From Bacteroidales bacterium (GTDB taxonomy: Bacteria; Bacteroidota; Bacteroidia; Bacteroidales; UBA3824), in NCBI GenBank assembly GCA_017541145.1, contig JAFXZT010000047.1, positions 1-50,350 of the forward strand: 50,350 bases of DNA, given 5' to 3'. Numbering within the stretch: position 1 is the first letter of the stretch; each line of letters starts with the position of its first letter. Positions 42,215-50,350 of this stretch are shown here, piece by piece. Under the pieces are notes generated by a model. That model had not been told where the DNA came from, ran no database searches, and worked only from the letters and a program-made list of their open reading frames with translations. The translations under genes and the position numbers were made by a program.

Positions 42215-45200
42215 ATGAAAAATAAAGGAAATGTATTTATAAAAAGACCCGTCATGGCGGGAGCTATGTCCGTAATTCTCCTGCTTGTGGGTTTTATATC
42301 TTTGAAAACTTTGCCGGTGGAACAATATCCTGATATTGCACCTCCAACAGTTTATGTATCTGCTACTTATACCGGTGCTGATGCTTCGGCTGTTATGAAT
42401 TCCGTAATTATGCCGCTTGAGGAAGCAATCAACGGTGTGGAGGATATGCTTTACATCACGTCAACTGCAACCAATTCCGGCACGGCTGAAATTCAAGTTT
42501 ATTTCAAACAAGGTGCCGACGCAGATATGGCAGCGGTAAATGTTCAAAATCGTGTTTCTCGGGCTCAAGGTCTTTTGCCTTCTGAGGTTACAAGAATTGG
42601 TGTGAGTACTGTAAAACGTCAGAATTCGATGTTGCAGATTTCTGTTTTGTCGAGTCCTGATGACAGATACGATGAATCTTTTTTGGCAAATTATCTTGAT
42701 ATCAATGTTGTACCTCGTATCAAACGTATTCCCGGAGTAGGAGAGGCTACGATTATGGGCGATACATATTCGTTAAGAATTTGGCTCAATCCCGATTTGA
42801 TGGCTCAGTACGGACTTGTTCCTTCGGATATTAGCAATGTTTTGGCGGAACAAAATGTAACTGCACCGTTCGGAAGTTTGGGTGAAAATTCGCCGAACAC
42901 TTATCTCTACACCATGAAATACAAGGGACGTTTGAAAAGCGTTCCGGAATTTGAAGAAATTGTAATTCAGTCTCGTGACGACGGTTCTGTGTTGAAACTC
43001 AAAGATGTTGCAAAAGTGGAATTGGGACGTTTGTCTTACGCTTTTGAAGGTAAAATGAACGGGCATCCGAGTTGTCAGTTTATGATAATGCAAACCGCCG
43101 GAGCAAATTCTACCGAGGTAAATTCGCAAATTGATGCTTTGAAAGCCGAAATTCAGAAAAATGAACTTCCGGCGGGTTGTGAATTTCAAACTATGATGAC
43201 AACAAACGATTTCTTGTACGCATCAATTCACAATGTTGTTGAAACTCTTGTAATTGCGATTTTGCTCGTAATTTTGGTGGTTTATTTCTTTTTGCATGAC
43301 TTCAGGTCAACATTGATTCCGGCAATTTCTATCATTGTTTCGCTTGTCGGAACATTTGCTTGTATGTATATTGCGGGCTTCAGTATCAATATCTTAACAT
43401 TGTTTGCACTCGTTTTGGCGATTGGAACAGTGGTAGACGATTCAATTGTTGTGGTGGAAGCCGTTCAAGCCAAATTTGACGCCGGATATACTTCGCGATA
43501 TTATGCAACAAAAGATGCCATGAGCGATGTTACAATGGCTGTAATTACTTGTACAGCTGTGTTTATGGCGGTATTTATTCCGGTAACATTTATGGGCGGA
43601 ACTTCCGGTAAATTTTATACACAATTCGGTATCACAATGGCAGTTGCGGTAGGATTGTCGTGCTTGAATGCCTTAACACTTTGTCCGGCTCTTTGCGTGA
43701 TTCTTATGCATCCGAAATTTAATCTCAGTCACAAGAGTTTCAAGTACAAAGTAACACAAGTTTACAACGTAGCTTTTAATGCTACAATGGACAAGTACAA
43801 ACGTGCGTTGCGAGTATTTTTGAAACGTCCGGCGGTTTCGTTTGCGCTTTTGGCTGTGGCAGGAATCTTTTTGGTGTTTTTTATGATGAATACCAAAACT
43901 TCGCTTGTACCGCAAGAAGACCAAGGTGCTATTATGATTGATATCAATACAGTACCGGGTTCTACAGTGAAAGAAACTTCGGAAGTTGTTACAAAAATTG
44001 CTGATAATTTAGGTAAATTTCCTGAAGTGCTTGCCGTTTCGCAAGTATCGGGTTACGGTATTATTTCCGGTCAAGGTACGTCTTACGGTATGGTGATTTT
44101 GAAATTAAAACCTTGGGGCGAGCGCAAAGGTAAGGAACATTCTTCAGATGCAATTTTGTCACGGGTAAATCAATATCTTAATACCATTAAAGAAGCGCAA
44201 TGCCTTGCAATTCAGCCGTCTATGATTCCGGGTTACGGCTCGGGAAGTTCAATTTCGGCATATATTGAAGACCGTCAAGGCGGAGATCCCGAATTGTTGT
44301 ACAAATATTCGATGCACGTGATTGGCGCATTAAATCAACGTCCTGAAATTATGGCAGCTTACACTTCTTATTCCCGCAATTTCCCTCAGTACGATGTTGA
44401 TATCGATGCGGCAGAATGTAAACGTGCAGGAATTTCGCCGACACAAGTTTTGGACGTTGTCGGAGCATATTGCGGCGGTTCGTACGTAAGCAATTACAAC
44501 GAATTTGGAAAAGTTTACCGCGTGATGATTCAAGCCGCTCCTGAGTATCGTCTTGATGAACCTTCGCTCAACAATATGTATGTTAGAAATGGTAACTCAA
44601 TGGCACCGGCAAGTCAGTTCGCAAAATTAAAACCAGTAGCCGGACCGGAACAAGAAAACCGTTTCAACCTCTATTCATCGATTGCGTTACAAATAATGCC
44701 GGCTGTCGGATATTCCACCGGCGAGGCAATGAAAGCATTTGAAGAAACTGCAAATCAGATACTTCCGCAAGGTTACGGTTTCGAATACGGAGGCATGTCA
44801 CGCGAAGAAGCTCAGATGTCGGGTTCTAATCAGACATTGTTGATTTATGCACTTTGTATATTCTTGATTTACTTGTTGTTATCTTGTTTGTACGAAAGTT
44901 GGTTGGTTCCGTTGTCAGTGATACTTTCAGTTCCGTTTGGAATCATGGGATCGTTTTGGTTTGCGTGGATGATGGGATTGGAAAACAATATTTATCTTCA
45001 AACCGGTATCATCATGTTGATAGGATTGCTCTGTAAAACAGCGATTTTGATTACAGAATTTGCACTTGACCGTCGTCGCAAAGGTATGGATATACTTCAC
45101 GCTGCATACGCCGCAGCCAAAGAGAGATTGCGTCCTATTTTGATGACAGTTTTAACAATGATTTTCGGTATGTTGCCGTTGATGTTCTCTACCGGTGCGG

Positions 45201-45418
45201 GTTCCAATGGTAACAGTTCGCTCGGAACCGGCGTTGTAGGCGGATTGTTGGTCGGTACTTTGGCATTATTTTTTGTAGTACCGGTATTCTTCATTGTGTT
45301 TGAAAAAATTCAAGAGCGAATCCGCAAGCCGTTGGAAGTGGAAGAAGATCTTCAAGTAAGCAATGAACATCTTGCTGCCAACATCGAGATAAGTGCATTT
45401 AACCCCGAAAATAATTAG
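42215..45418 (+). CDS. RND efflux pump, HAE1 family inner-membrane transporter
   Basis: 1067 aa from ATG 42215 (MKNKGNVFIKRPVMAG); a TTG upstream at 42203 is open but unlikely. Twelve transmembrane helices and two large periplasmic loops are expected. Family motifs are LPVEQYPDIAPPTVYVSATY near the N-terminus, VQNRVSRAQGLLP, the proton-relay pair in helix 4 (VVDDSIVVVEAV), GFVMTT-region equivalents and the C-terminal GLLCKTAILITEFA. It exports hydrophobic or amphiphilic compounds using the proton gradient. 50 nt after the adaptor gene. Confidence 0.96.
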   Translation: MKNKGNVFIKRPVMAGAMSVILLLVGFISLKTLPVEQYPDIAPPTVYVSATYTGADASAVMNSVIMPLEEAINGVEDMLYITSTATNSGTAEIQVYFKQGADADMAAVNVQNRVSRAQGLLPSEVTRIGVSTVKRQNSMLQISVLSSPDDRYDESFLANYLDINVVPRIKRIPGVGEATIMGDTYSLRIWLNPDLMAQYGLVPSDISNVLAEQNVTAPFGSLGENSPNTYLYTMKYKGRLKSVPEFEEIVIQSRDDGSVLKLKDVAKVELGRLSYAFEGKMNGHPSCQFMIMQTAGANSTEVNSQIDALKAEIQKNELPAGCEFQTMMTTNDFLYASIHNVVETLVIAILLVILVVYFFLHDFRSTLIPAISIIVSLVGTFACMYIAGFSINILTLFALVLAIGTVVDDSIVVVEAVQAKFDAGYTSRYYATKDAMSDVTMAVITCTAVFMAVFIPVTFMGGTSGKFYTQFGITMAVAVGLSCLNALTLCPALCVILMHPKFNLSHKSFKYKVTQVYNVAFNATMDKYKRALRVFLKRPAVSFALLAVAGIFLVFFMMNTKTSLVPQEDQGAIMIDINTVPGSTVKETSEVVTKIADNLGKFPEVLAVSQVSGYGIISGQGTSYGMVILKLKPWGERKGKEHSSDAILSRVNQYLNTIKEAQCLAIQPSMIPGYGSGSSISAYIEDRQGGDPELLYKYSMHVIGALNQRPEIMAAYTSYSRNFPQYDVDIDAAECKRAGISPTQVLDVVGAYCGGSYVSNYNEFGKVYRVMIQAAPEYRLDEPSLNNMYVRNGNSMAPASQFAKLKPVAGPEQENRFNLYSSIALQIMPAVGYSTGEAMKAFEETANQILPQGYGFEYGGMSREEAQMSGSNQTLLIYALCIFLIYLLLSCLYESWLVPLSVILSVPFGIMGSFWFAWMMGLENNIYLQTGIIMLIGLLCKTAILITEFALDRRRKGMDILHAAYAAAKERLRPILMTVLTMIFGMLPLMFSTGAGSNGNSSLGTGVVGGLLVGTLALFFVVPVFFIVFEKIQERIRKPLEVEEDLQVSNEHLAANIEISAFNPENN

Positions 45419-45427
45419 AGAATAAAG

Positions 45428-46813
45428 ATGATAAAACAAATTATAGTCGCAGCTTTGGGCTTGGGAATGCTCTCAAGCTGCGGCATTTATTCAAAATATG
45501 AAGAAGTAAAAACCGTTGACCAAAATATTTTCGGCGAAATATCACTTGATACTACTGATACAGTGAGCATTGCTGATCTTACTTGGAAACAGTTTTTTAC
45601 CGATCCTCAACTTCAGCAGCTTATACAACGTGCATTAGAAAATAATGTTGACATCAAAACTGCACAATTGAGAGTTAAAGAAGCAGAAACCTCGCTCAAA
45701 ACTTCAAAATTATCGTTTTTGCCCGGATTTTACTTTTCTCCAAACGGCTCTATTACAAAACTTTTTTACGAAGATTACGGAAATCCGTCTTCGCAAACAT
45801 ATTCTATTCCAATTACTTGCGAATGGCAAATAGATTTGTTCGGCTCGTTGCGAAATCAAAAACGTAAAAACAAAGCTGCGTTTGAACAGATGAATGATGT
45901 AAAACAAACTGTTGAAACTCAGATAATTGCAACTACAGCAACACTTTATTATACATTGTGTATGCTTGACCGTCAGTTGGAAATTGCGCATCAAACCGAG
46001 TCAACATGGGCAAAAACAGTAGAATCAGCCCGCGCCCTCAAAGATGCCGGTTTAACAAATGCTGCCGGAGTTTATCAGATGGAAGCTACTTATTTTCAGA
46101 TACAAACAACGGTTTTGGAACTTGAACAATCATTAAATTCTACCGAAAATCAGTTGTCGTTGTTGCTTGCACAAACTCCTAAAACAGAATCACGCAGCAG
46201 TTTGGAAAGTTTTCAAGTGCCGGAAAACATCAAGACCGGATTGCCGTTGAAAATACTGTCAAAACGTCCGGATGTACGTTCGGCACAGCATCAGTTAGAA
46301 GCCGCATTTTATGATGTAAATGCTGCTAGATCAGCGATGTATCCGAATTTAACATTGTCAGGAAGTGCCGGATTTACCAACAATGCGGGCGGAATGGTTT
46401 TCAATCCCGGAAAAATTTTCATGTCGGCAGCTGCAAGTTTGGTGCAACCCTTATTTGCAAACGGCGGACTTCGTGCCAATCTGAAAGTGTCAAAAGCAGA
46501 ATACGAAATCGCGAGTCTAAACTTTTCTAACACCCTTTTGAAAGCCGGTGTTGAAGTAAACGATGCGTTGGATTTGTGTCAAAAATCGCAAGCCAAAGCC
46601 GAATTGTATTCAAAACAAGTGGAAAGTTTGCAACAAGCTTTTGACGCAACATCGCTATTGATGGAGCACGGAAATACAACATATCTTGAAGTTTTGACAG
46701 CGCGTCAAAGTCTGTTGTCAGCAGAATTGTCGCAAGCAGCTAACAAATTTCAAGAAATTTCGGGGTTGATTCAATTGTATTCAGCCCTTGGTGGTGGTTC
46801 ATCACAAAATTAA
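45428..46813 (+). CDS. RND efflux outer-membrane lipoprotein channel (TolC/OprM/NodT type)
   Basis: 461 aa. The leader ends in GMLSSC (C18). The two TolC-like repeats are visible: TWKQFFTDPQLQQLIQRALENN starts the first, and KRPDVRSAQHQLEAAFYDVNAARSAMYP with LTLSGSAGF starts the second; LVQPLFANGGLRANLKVSKAEY and LLEHGNTTYLEVLTARQSLLSAEL-type helices close it. It forms the outer-membrane exit duct. 9 nt after the pump gene; the operon ends at the terminator at 46865-46897. Confidence 0.95.
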   Translation: MIKQIIVAALGLGMLSSCGIYSKYEEVKTVDQNIFGEISLDTTDTVSIADLTWKQFFTDPQLQQLIQRALENNVDIKTAQLRVKEAETSLKTSKLSFLPGFYFSPNGSITKLFYEDYGNPSSQTYSIPITCEWQIDLFGSLRNQKRKNKAAFEQMNDVKQTVETQIIATTATLYYTLCMLDRQLEIAHQTESTWAKTVESARALKDAGLTNAAGVYQMEATYFQIQTTVLELEQSLNSTENQLSLLLAQTPKTESRSSLESFQVPENIKTGLPLKILSKRPDVRSAQHQLEAAFYDVNAARSAMYPNLTLSGSAGFTNNAGGMVFNPGKIFMSAAASLVQPLFANGGLRANLKVSKAEYEIASLNFSNTLLKAGVEVNDALDLCQKSQAKAELYSKQVESLQQAFDATSLLMEHGNTTYLEVLTARQSLLSAELSQAANKFQEISGLIQLYSALGGGSSQN

Positions 46814-46864
46814 TCCCTGTTTTTTCTTATAATTATTGTTGTTTTTTTGATTTTTAAATTTTAG

Positions 46865-46897
46865 AACAGGTTGTTCAGAAATTGAGCAGCCTGTTTT
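46865..46897. terminator. Terminator of the efflux operon
   Basis: AACAGGTTGTTC / GAGCAGCCTGTT, a 12-bp stem with two G-U pairs (46865-46876 and 46884-46895) and a TTT tail. It overlaps the stop codon of the convergent membrane-protein gene. Confidence 0.7.
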
Positions 46898-47396
46898 ACT
46901 TTTCGATTTGTTCTAACTTTTTTATCCATTTCAGGCAAATCAGCAGAGGAATTACGCCGAAAACTCCGAATGAACAATCTATAAACCTCCAATATAGAGG
47001 AATTTCTCGAATCGGACCGCAAATAAAAGCGAGCGGCATAACGGCAACACAAGCAATTATTCCCCATTGAATTACCCATTTGTTTTGTACAGGATTTTTA
47101 AAAGGTCCGATAAAAAGTATTGCGATAACCAAATGTGCAAACGCCAACCAATCATAACCGTATGCAAATTGAGGTGTTTTTTGGTTGATTTCGGTTAAAT
47201 TGTCTTTGATATGTAGTAAAAATCCGAAAATTGCCGGAGAATCTTTTACCGAATTAGAGTCTATTTTTGCGATTGAACATATCGTATTAAGTTCAGTTTC
47301 AACGGGAAATGCTGTAACGCCGGACACAATAAGTGCCAGCATAAAAAATGCAATAATAAAACGGATTTTTCTTAAAATATTTTTCTGTTCAGACAT
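46896..47396 (-). CDS. Small four-helix membrane protein of unknown function
   Basis: 166 aa from ATG 47396 (MSEQKNIL). Four hydrophobic helices: about res 12-31, 80-98, 107-127 and 136-157. The first loop (about 50 residues) has TELNTICSIAKID and KTPQFAYGYDWLAF; the second holds GPFKNPVQNKWVIQWG, and GPIREIPLYWRFIDCSFGVFG precedes the last helix. I do not recognise a named family. It is single, convergent with the efflux operon. Confidence 0.65.
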   Translation of the reverse strand: MSEQKNILRKIRFIIAFFMLALIVSGVTAFPVETELNTICSIAKIDSNSVKDSPAIFGFLLHIKDNLTEINQKTPQFAYGYDWLAFAHLVIAILFIGPFKNPVQNKWVIQWGIIACVAVMPLAFICGPIREIPLYWRFIDCSFGVFGVIPLLICLKWIKKLEQIEK

Positions 47397-47446
47397 AGGA
47401 AATTGATTCTGTTGATTGTTATGAAACAAAGTTTAAAATTAGAAAA

Positions 47447-47500
47447 AAAGTCATAATCCTCAAAATAACACGTGAAGTTGAGAAGATTTTGAATATCTAA
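47447..47500 (+). pseudogene. Remnant of the 3' end of an Rpn-type gene
   Basis: The frame ending at TAA 47498-47500 reads KVIILKITREVEKILNI, which parallels the end of the intact Rpn gene downstream (ILNISQYQVEKILNG). The DNA shares a perfect 20-bp block: 47475-47494 equals 48485-48504. An older copy of the gene probably stood here and was lost or exchanged. Confidence 0.5.
47475..47494 (+). repeat. Direct repeat flanking the Rpn gene (left copy)
   Basis: 20 bp identical to 48485-48504 at the end of the Rpn gene; after a three-base difference, CTAAGTG is shared too. The two copies are 1010 bp apart and enclose the whole gene with its promoter. Confidence 0.75.
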
Positions 47501-47539
47501 GTGTTTGAAAATTCAGACGAAAAAGTAAAAAAATATATT

Positions 47540-47570
47540 TTTGATATTTAATAAAAATCCGTTATTTTTG
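47540..47570 (+). promoter_or_regulatory. Promoter of the Rpn gene
   Basis: TTTG at 47540-47543, 19 nt, TATTTTTG at 47563-47570: exact Bacteroides consensus. Leader about 19 nt. Confidence 0.68.
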
Positions 47571-47595
47571 CAGAAACAATTAAAAGATTACAAAG

Positions 47596-48510
47596 ATGGC
47601 GCAAGTTGTAAATCCCATATATGACACCGTGTTCAAATACTTGATGCAGGACGAGAAAGTCGCAAAAGTGTTGATTGGCAACATCTTGAAAACCAAGGTT
47701 GTTTCTATTCAGATGAATAACAACGAATATTCGGCGATGCTGCCCGACGGCAAAAAGATTTTCAAATTGGATTTTTCTGCCACAATTTTGGATAATAGCG
47801 GCAACCGTCAACTTGTGCATATTGAAGTTCAAAAGGCGTTGGAAGAGGGCGAAATAATGCGATTCCGCTCATATCTCGGTGCTATCTATATGGATCAGAC
47901 CAAAAAATATCAGGAAACAATAAAAGATTCCAAGACCCAAACCGAGACCACCGTAGAGCATCCGCTTCCTATCCATTCAATTTATATCTTGGGACATGAA
48001 TTAGGCGACGGTTTGCAACAGTCAGTGATGCACGGAGAAAATATTTTCAAGGATCAAGATGGTAACATCATCAAAATTCCTGACAACAACGATTATATCA
48101 ACGGTCTTACTCATACAGTAACCTTTGTGATTGCGCCGTTGACCAAAAAGAATGTCAAGACACATCTCGATAAATTGCTCACCATTTTTAGTGAAACAAC
48201 GCCCAACAGTCAAATAATTGAATTGGACGAATATTATGACGATTCTGAGGATTACCGTACCATTATGCGTGTTCTTCAGAAAGCCTCAGCCGACAAGCAA
48301 CTGCGCGGCAACCTTGACTTGGAGCAATACGCTTGGAACAACCAACTGAAAATGGAACGACGAATCAATGAAATGGGTGCAAAACTGTCACAGTTGGATG
48401 CAAAACTTACAGCCGCTATCAAAGCCCTTTCTTTGACAAGTTCGGCGGCGCAAATAGCTCAAATCCTAAATATCAGTCAATACCAAGTTGAGAAGATTTT
48501 GAATGGCTAA
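47596..48510 (+). CDS. Rpn-family recombination-promoting nuclease / PD-(D/E)XK transposase-like
   Basis: 304 aa. Starts NPIYDTVFKYLMQDEKVA, the typical first motif of Rpn/PD-(D/E)XK 'transposase' proteins. The nuclease core is D59 in FKLDFSA and E77-x-Q79 in VHIEVQK, followed by RFRSYLGAIYMDQ. After a middle part (LPIHSIYILGHEL, THTVTFVIAPL) comes a coiled-coil segment (KLSQLDAKLTAAIKAL) and a short C-terminal helix-turn-helix-like region (IAQILNISQYQVEKIL). E. coli RpnA-type proteins cut DNA and stimulate RecA-independent recombination. All catalytic residues are present. The gene has its own promoter and is flanked by a duplication of its 3' end. Confidence 0.9.
   Translation: MAQVVNPIYDTVFKYLMQDEKVAKVLIGNILKTKVVSIQMNNNEYSAMLPDGKKIFKLDFSATILDNSGNRQLVHIEVQKALEEGEIMRFRSYLGAIYMDQTKKYQETIKDSKTQTETTVEHPLPIHSIYILGHELGDGLQQSVMHGENIFKDQDGNIIKIPDNNDYINGLTHTVTFVIAPLTKKNVKTHLDKLLTIFSETTPNSQIIELDEYYDDSEDYRTIMRVLQKASADKQLRGNLDLEQYAWNNQLKMERRINEMGAKLSQLDAKLTAAIKALSLTSSAAQIAQILNISQYQVEKILNG
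48485..48504 (+). repeat. Direct repeat flanking the Rpn gene (right copy)
   Basis: 20 bp identical to 47475-47494; here it encodes residues near the C-terminus (VEKILN). Confidence 0.75.
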
Positions 48511-48827
48511 GTGGATGAAAAAAATGTTAAAGAGTAACTTTTTTGTACCCCATCGCCACCATCGAATAATCATCCAATGTAACTAAAATATTATTGTAAG
48601 TTCTTGGAAGATATCGTGTTAGATTGTAATCTGATATAAAAAAGTTTTTTGATAACAATAATTTTTTGGGGTAATGTTGACGACGCCGCAGGGATGTAAT
48701 TTGAATATTTGGTAGCGGCTTTTATTGTTCACTTCAACTCGTTGGTAAACTAATCTTTGTTCGTTTCTCTGCTAATATAAGGATTTTTTATGGCAACGAA
48801 ACAAATGAAAGAATTTGAGATAATCCA
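48511..48827. other. Intergenic region without recognisable gene
   Basis: 317 bp between the Rpn gene and the hsdR end. It has an imperfect palindrome around TTAGATTGTAATCTGA (about 48624-48639), a TTTTTTGGGG tract and a short GC-richer patch GACGACGCCGCAGGG (about 48680-48694) that stands out from the AT-rich surroundings. No convincing terminator for hsdR and no open frame with coding character were found. Confidence 0.5.
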
Positions 48828-50350
48828 TTATGGCTGTTTGCCGTATGCTGTTTTGGGTTCGGCGGCCATGGCGAAATCTGTGTCGGATTGTGGTGCCGAG
48901 GCAAATTTGACGGTTTTAGATTTTGAGGAGTCGCCGGTCTGGTGTTTCCTGAAATTCTCTGCCTGCTCGAATATCGCTTGGAATACGTCGTCGCGAGTGG
49001 CGGGCGGGTATTTGTGTTTGGCAAGAGTGAGGATTATCTGCACTTTAAGTTGTGCTTTGATGTCGGCTTTCTTGTCCCAATCGATGTATTGTGTCTTGTC
49101 GTCCACTACTTCTTTTACGTCTTTGGCTAGGGCAATGTATTGTTCCTCAGTATATTCGTGCAAGAATCCGTAGCGCTCGGCAACAGATTTCAAGATGTCG
49201 TAAAATGCCTTGACTTCGATATTTGGGATGCCGTCGGGCAATACGCTGTCTTTCTTGATTTCCTCAAAGAGGTCGGCAAGTTGTTTGGCTACTTCGGTTA
49301 CAATTTCGTCGGCCAAGACAATGTCGTCGGAACGGTCGTTGTACTTGTCGATGATGGCGTTGAGACGGTCGGTAAAATTGACAGACTTTACTTTGTTGAC
49401 TTTCTTTACGCTGTCGATTACTCTTTTGAGCAACCGCTCCATCAACTTGACTTTTGTGTTATGGTAGGGAAGGCGTTTAAGTTTTTCCATATACTGCGAC
49501 GCCAACATATCAATCTGTTCGGTGTTGTCGAGCCGCATACTGTTGATGGCAACCACTTCTTCTGAAATCAAAGCCTCGTTTACCAAATTGAGCACGTGGC
49601 GGTTCATTTGCATGGCATCGGGAGATTCGCCCGTGGTGGTTTTGTAAATGATGGAACGGACGCCCGTGAAAAAATGAACATCGTTGACTTCCTCTTTCGT
49701 TATGCGCTCGTCGTTATTGCACATATTGTAGGCGGACTTCATTATGGTGGTGTGCTTCATAAAGCGTTTTTCGGTCTCGTCGGTCTGCTGCATACGCTCG
49801 GCGGCTTGCTGTAATGTGTCCAATTGTTCAAGCGGCTTGCCTGTAAAAAACTTTGAGTAATCGAACCCGTGAAACATCCGTCGCAACAAGTCTAACTCGT
49901 CTTTAAACAAGTTGACAGCGGCGTCGATGGTCTCAACAGGAGTTTCGTTCTGACCTCCGTTGGCGTATTTTTTCATCGCCTGATTGAATTTCTTCTTGAT
50001 TCCAAGATAATCAACTATCAATCCCTTGTCCTTGCCCGGATAATTGCGGTTGACACGGCTGACTGTCTGAATCAATGTGTGCATCTGCAACGGCTTGTAA
50101 CAATACATTGTGTCGAGGCAAGGCACATCAAAACCCGTTATCCACATATCAACAACGATGGCTATTTTGAAAGGCGATGTTTCGTCTTTGAACTCCGTGT
50201 CGAGATTTTTGCGAGATTCGTCGCTGCCCAATAGTTTTACAAATTCGGGGTTGTCGTCTTTTTGGCTGATACATACCAATTTGATAGTTTCCTGTGCCCA
50301 TTGCGGACGAATGGAAGTAATCTCCTTGTAAATAAGGAAGGCAATCTGAC
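48828..50350 (-). CDS. hsdR: Type I restriction enzyme R subunit, C-terminal part (runs off the right edge)
   Basis: The frame is open from its stop at 48828 to the window edge (about 507 residues visible). It starts inside the helicase motor, with IVVDMWITGFDVPCLDTMY (motif V region) and LIQTVSRVNRNYPGKDKGLIVDYLG (motif VI region, arginine finger in RVNR). The rest is the helical C-terminal part that contacts the methyltransferase, ending near AAEPKTAYGKQP. The nuclease and the first helicase lobe must lie to the right of the window, as should hsdM and hsdS. This is a second restriction system, about 23 kb from the BcgI-like one. No frameshift is seen in the visible part. Confidence 0.93.
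   Translation of the reverse strand, partial: QIAFLIYKEITSIRPQWAQETIKLVCISQKDDNPEFVKLLGSDESRKNLDTEFKDETSPFKIAIVVDMWITGFDVPCLDTMYCYKPLQMHTLIQTVSRVNRNYPGKDKGLIVDYLGIKKKFNQAMKKYANGGQNETPVETIDAAVNLFKDELDLLRRMFHGFDYSKFFTGKPLEQLDTLQQAAERMQQTDETEKRFMKHTTIMKSAYNMCNNDERITKEEVNDVHFFTGVRSIIYKTTTGESPDAMQMNRHVLNLVNEALISEEVVAINSMRLDNTEQIDMLASQYMEKLKRLPYHNTKVKLMERLLKRVIDSVKKVNKVKSVNFTDRLNAIIDKYNDRSDDIVLADEIVTEVAKQLADLFEEIKKDSVLPDGIPNIEVKAFYDILKSVAERYGFLHEYTEEQYIALAKDVKEVVDDKTQYIDWDKKADIKAQLKVQIILTLAKHKYPPATRDDVFQAIFEQAENFRKHQTGDSSKSKTVKFASAPQSDTDFAMAAEPKTAYGKQP

Noticed and set aside
48790-49173. 127-aa plus-strand open frame opposite hsdR
   Set aside because: It is antisense to a well-supported helicase/restriction gene and resembles no protein; its openness follows from the codon bias of the real gene.
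1-50350. tRNA genes, rRNA genes and CRISPR arrays
   Set aside because: I looked for T-loop-like GGTTCRA blocks, rRNA core motifs and regularly spaced repeats and saw none; a covariance-model scan was not possible here.

Overview
The window looks like chromosomal DNA from an AT-rich member of the Bacteroidota, most probably Bacteroidales. The evidence is: two PorP/SprF-type and one GldJ-type protein of the type IX secretion / gliding apparatus; signal peptides that end in AQ and relaxed lipoprotein boxes; promoters of the Bacteroides form (TTTG or TTG, about 19-21 nt, then TAnnTTTG); almost no Shine-Dalgarno sequences; DUF4421 and DUF4105 genes; and the gene pair cmk-ispH. No rRNA, tRNA or CRISPR array was seen.

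Layout. 1-2.9 kb: tail of an unknown gene, a secreted caspase-like peptidase, a DUF5131 (phage Gp37/Gp68-like) gene and a DUF4421 barrel. 2.9-7.5 kb: a GH3 lipoprotein and two tandem YD-repeat lipoproteins. 7.6-13.2 kb: nadD, a SPOR-like secreted protein, a small lipoprotein, a DUF58 protein, a sigma-54-type response regulator without a DNA-binding domain, and a PfkB kinase. 13.2-22 kb: an envelope block with two PorP/SprF proteins, a large secreted protein of unknown function, a DUF4105 membrane protein, GldJ, and two paralogous two-helix membrane proteins. 22.1-25.6 kb: a compact structured RNA with its own promoter-like box and terminator, directly before a two-gene restriction-modification module (nuclease-methyltransferase fusion plus specificity subunit, BcgI-like). 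25.7-36 kb: GH2 beta-galactosidase-like enzyme, LysE transporter, esterase, a long MORN-like repeat protein, cmk, ispH, gpsA and a glycerolipid acyltransferase. 36-40 kb: accessory zone with an EVE-like gene that appears to carry an early stop codon, a GyrI-like protein, an inverted/direct repeat cluster at the promoter of an AAA/DUF4143 ATPase, and a truncated helix-turn-helix gene fragment. 39.8-46.8 kb: AraC regulator divergent from an RND tripartite efflux operon. 46.9-50.35 kb: a membrane protein, an Rpn-family nuclease flanked by a duplicated copy of its own 3' end, and the 3' part of a type I hsdR that runs off the right edge.

How parts fit together. PorP/SprF and GldJ act in the outer membrane for type IX secretion; gpsA and the acyltransferase feed phospholipid synthesis; cmk and ispH are core metabolism. 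Defence and mobility genes (BcgI-like module, EVE-like gene, AAA/DUF4143, Rpn, type I hsdR) are interspersed with housekeeping genes. The most interesting unexplained signals are the structured RNA at 22.11-22.27 kb, which may be a 6S-like RNA or a leader controlling the restriction genes, and the repeat cluster at 38.25-38.34 kb. All assignments come from reading the sequence; no database search was run.
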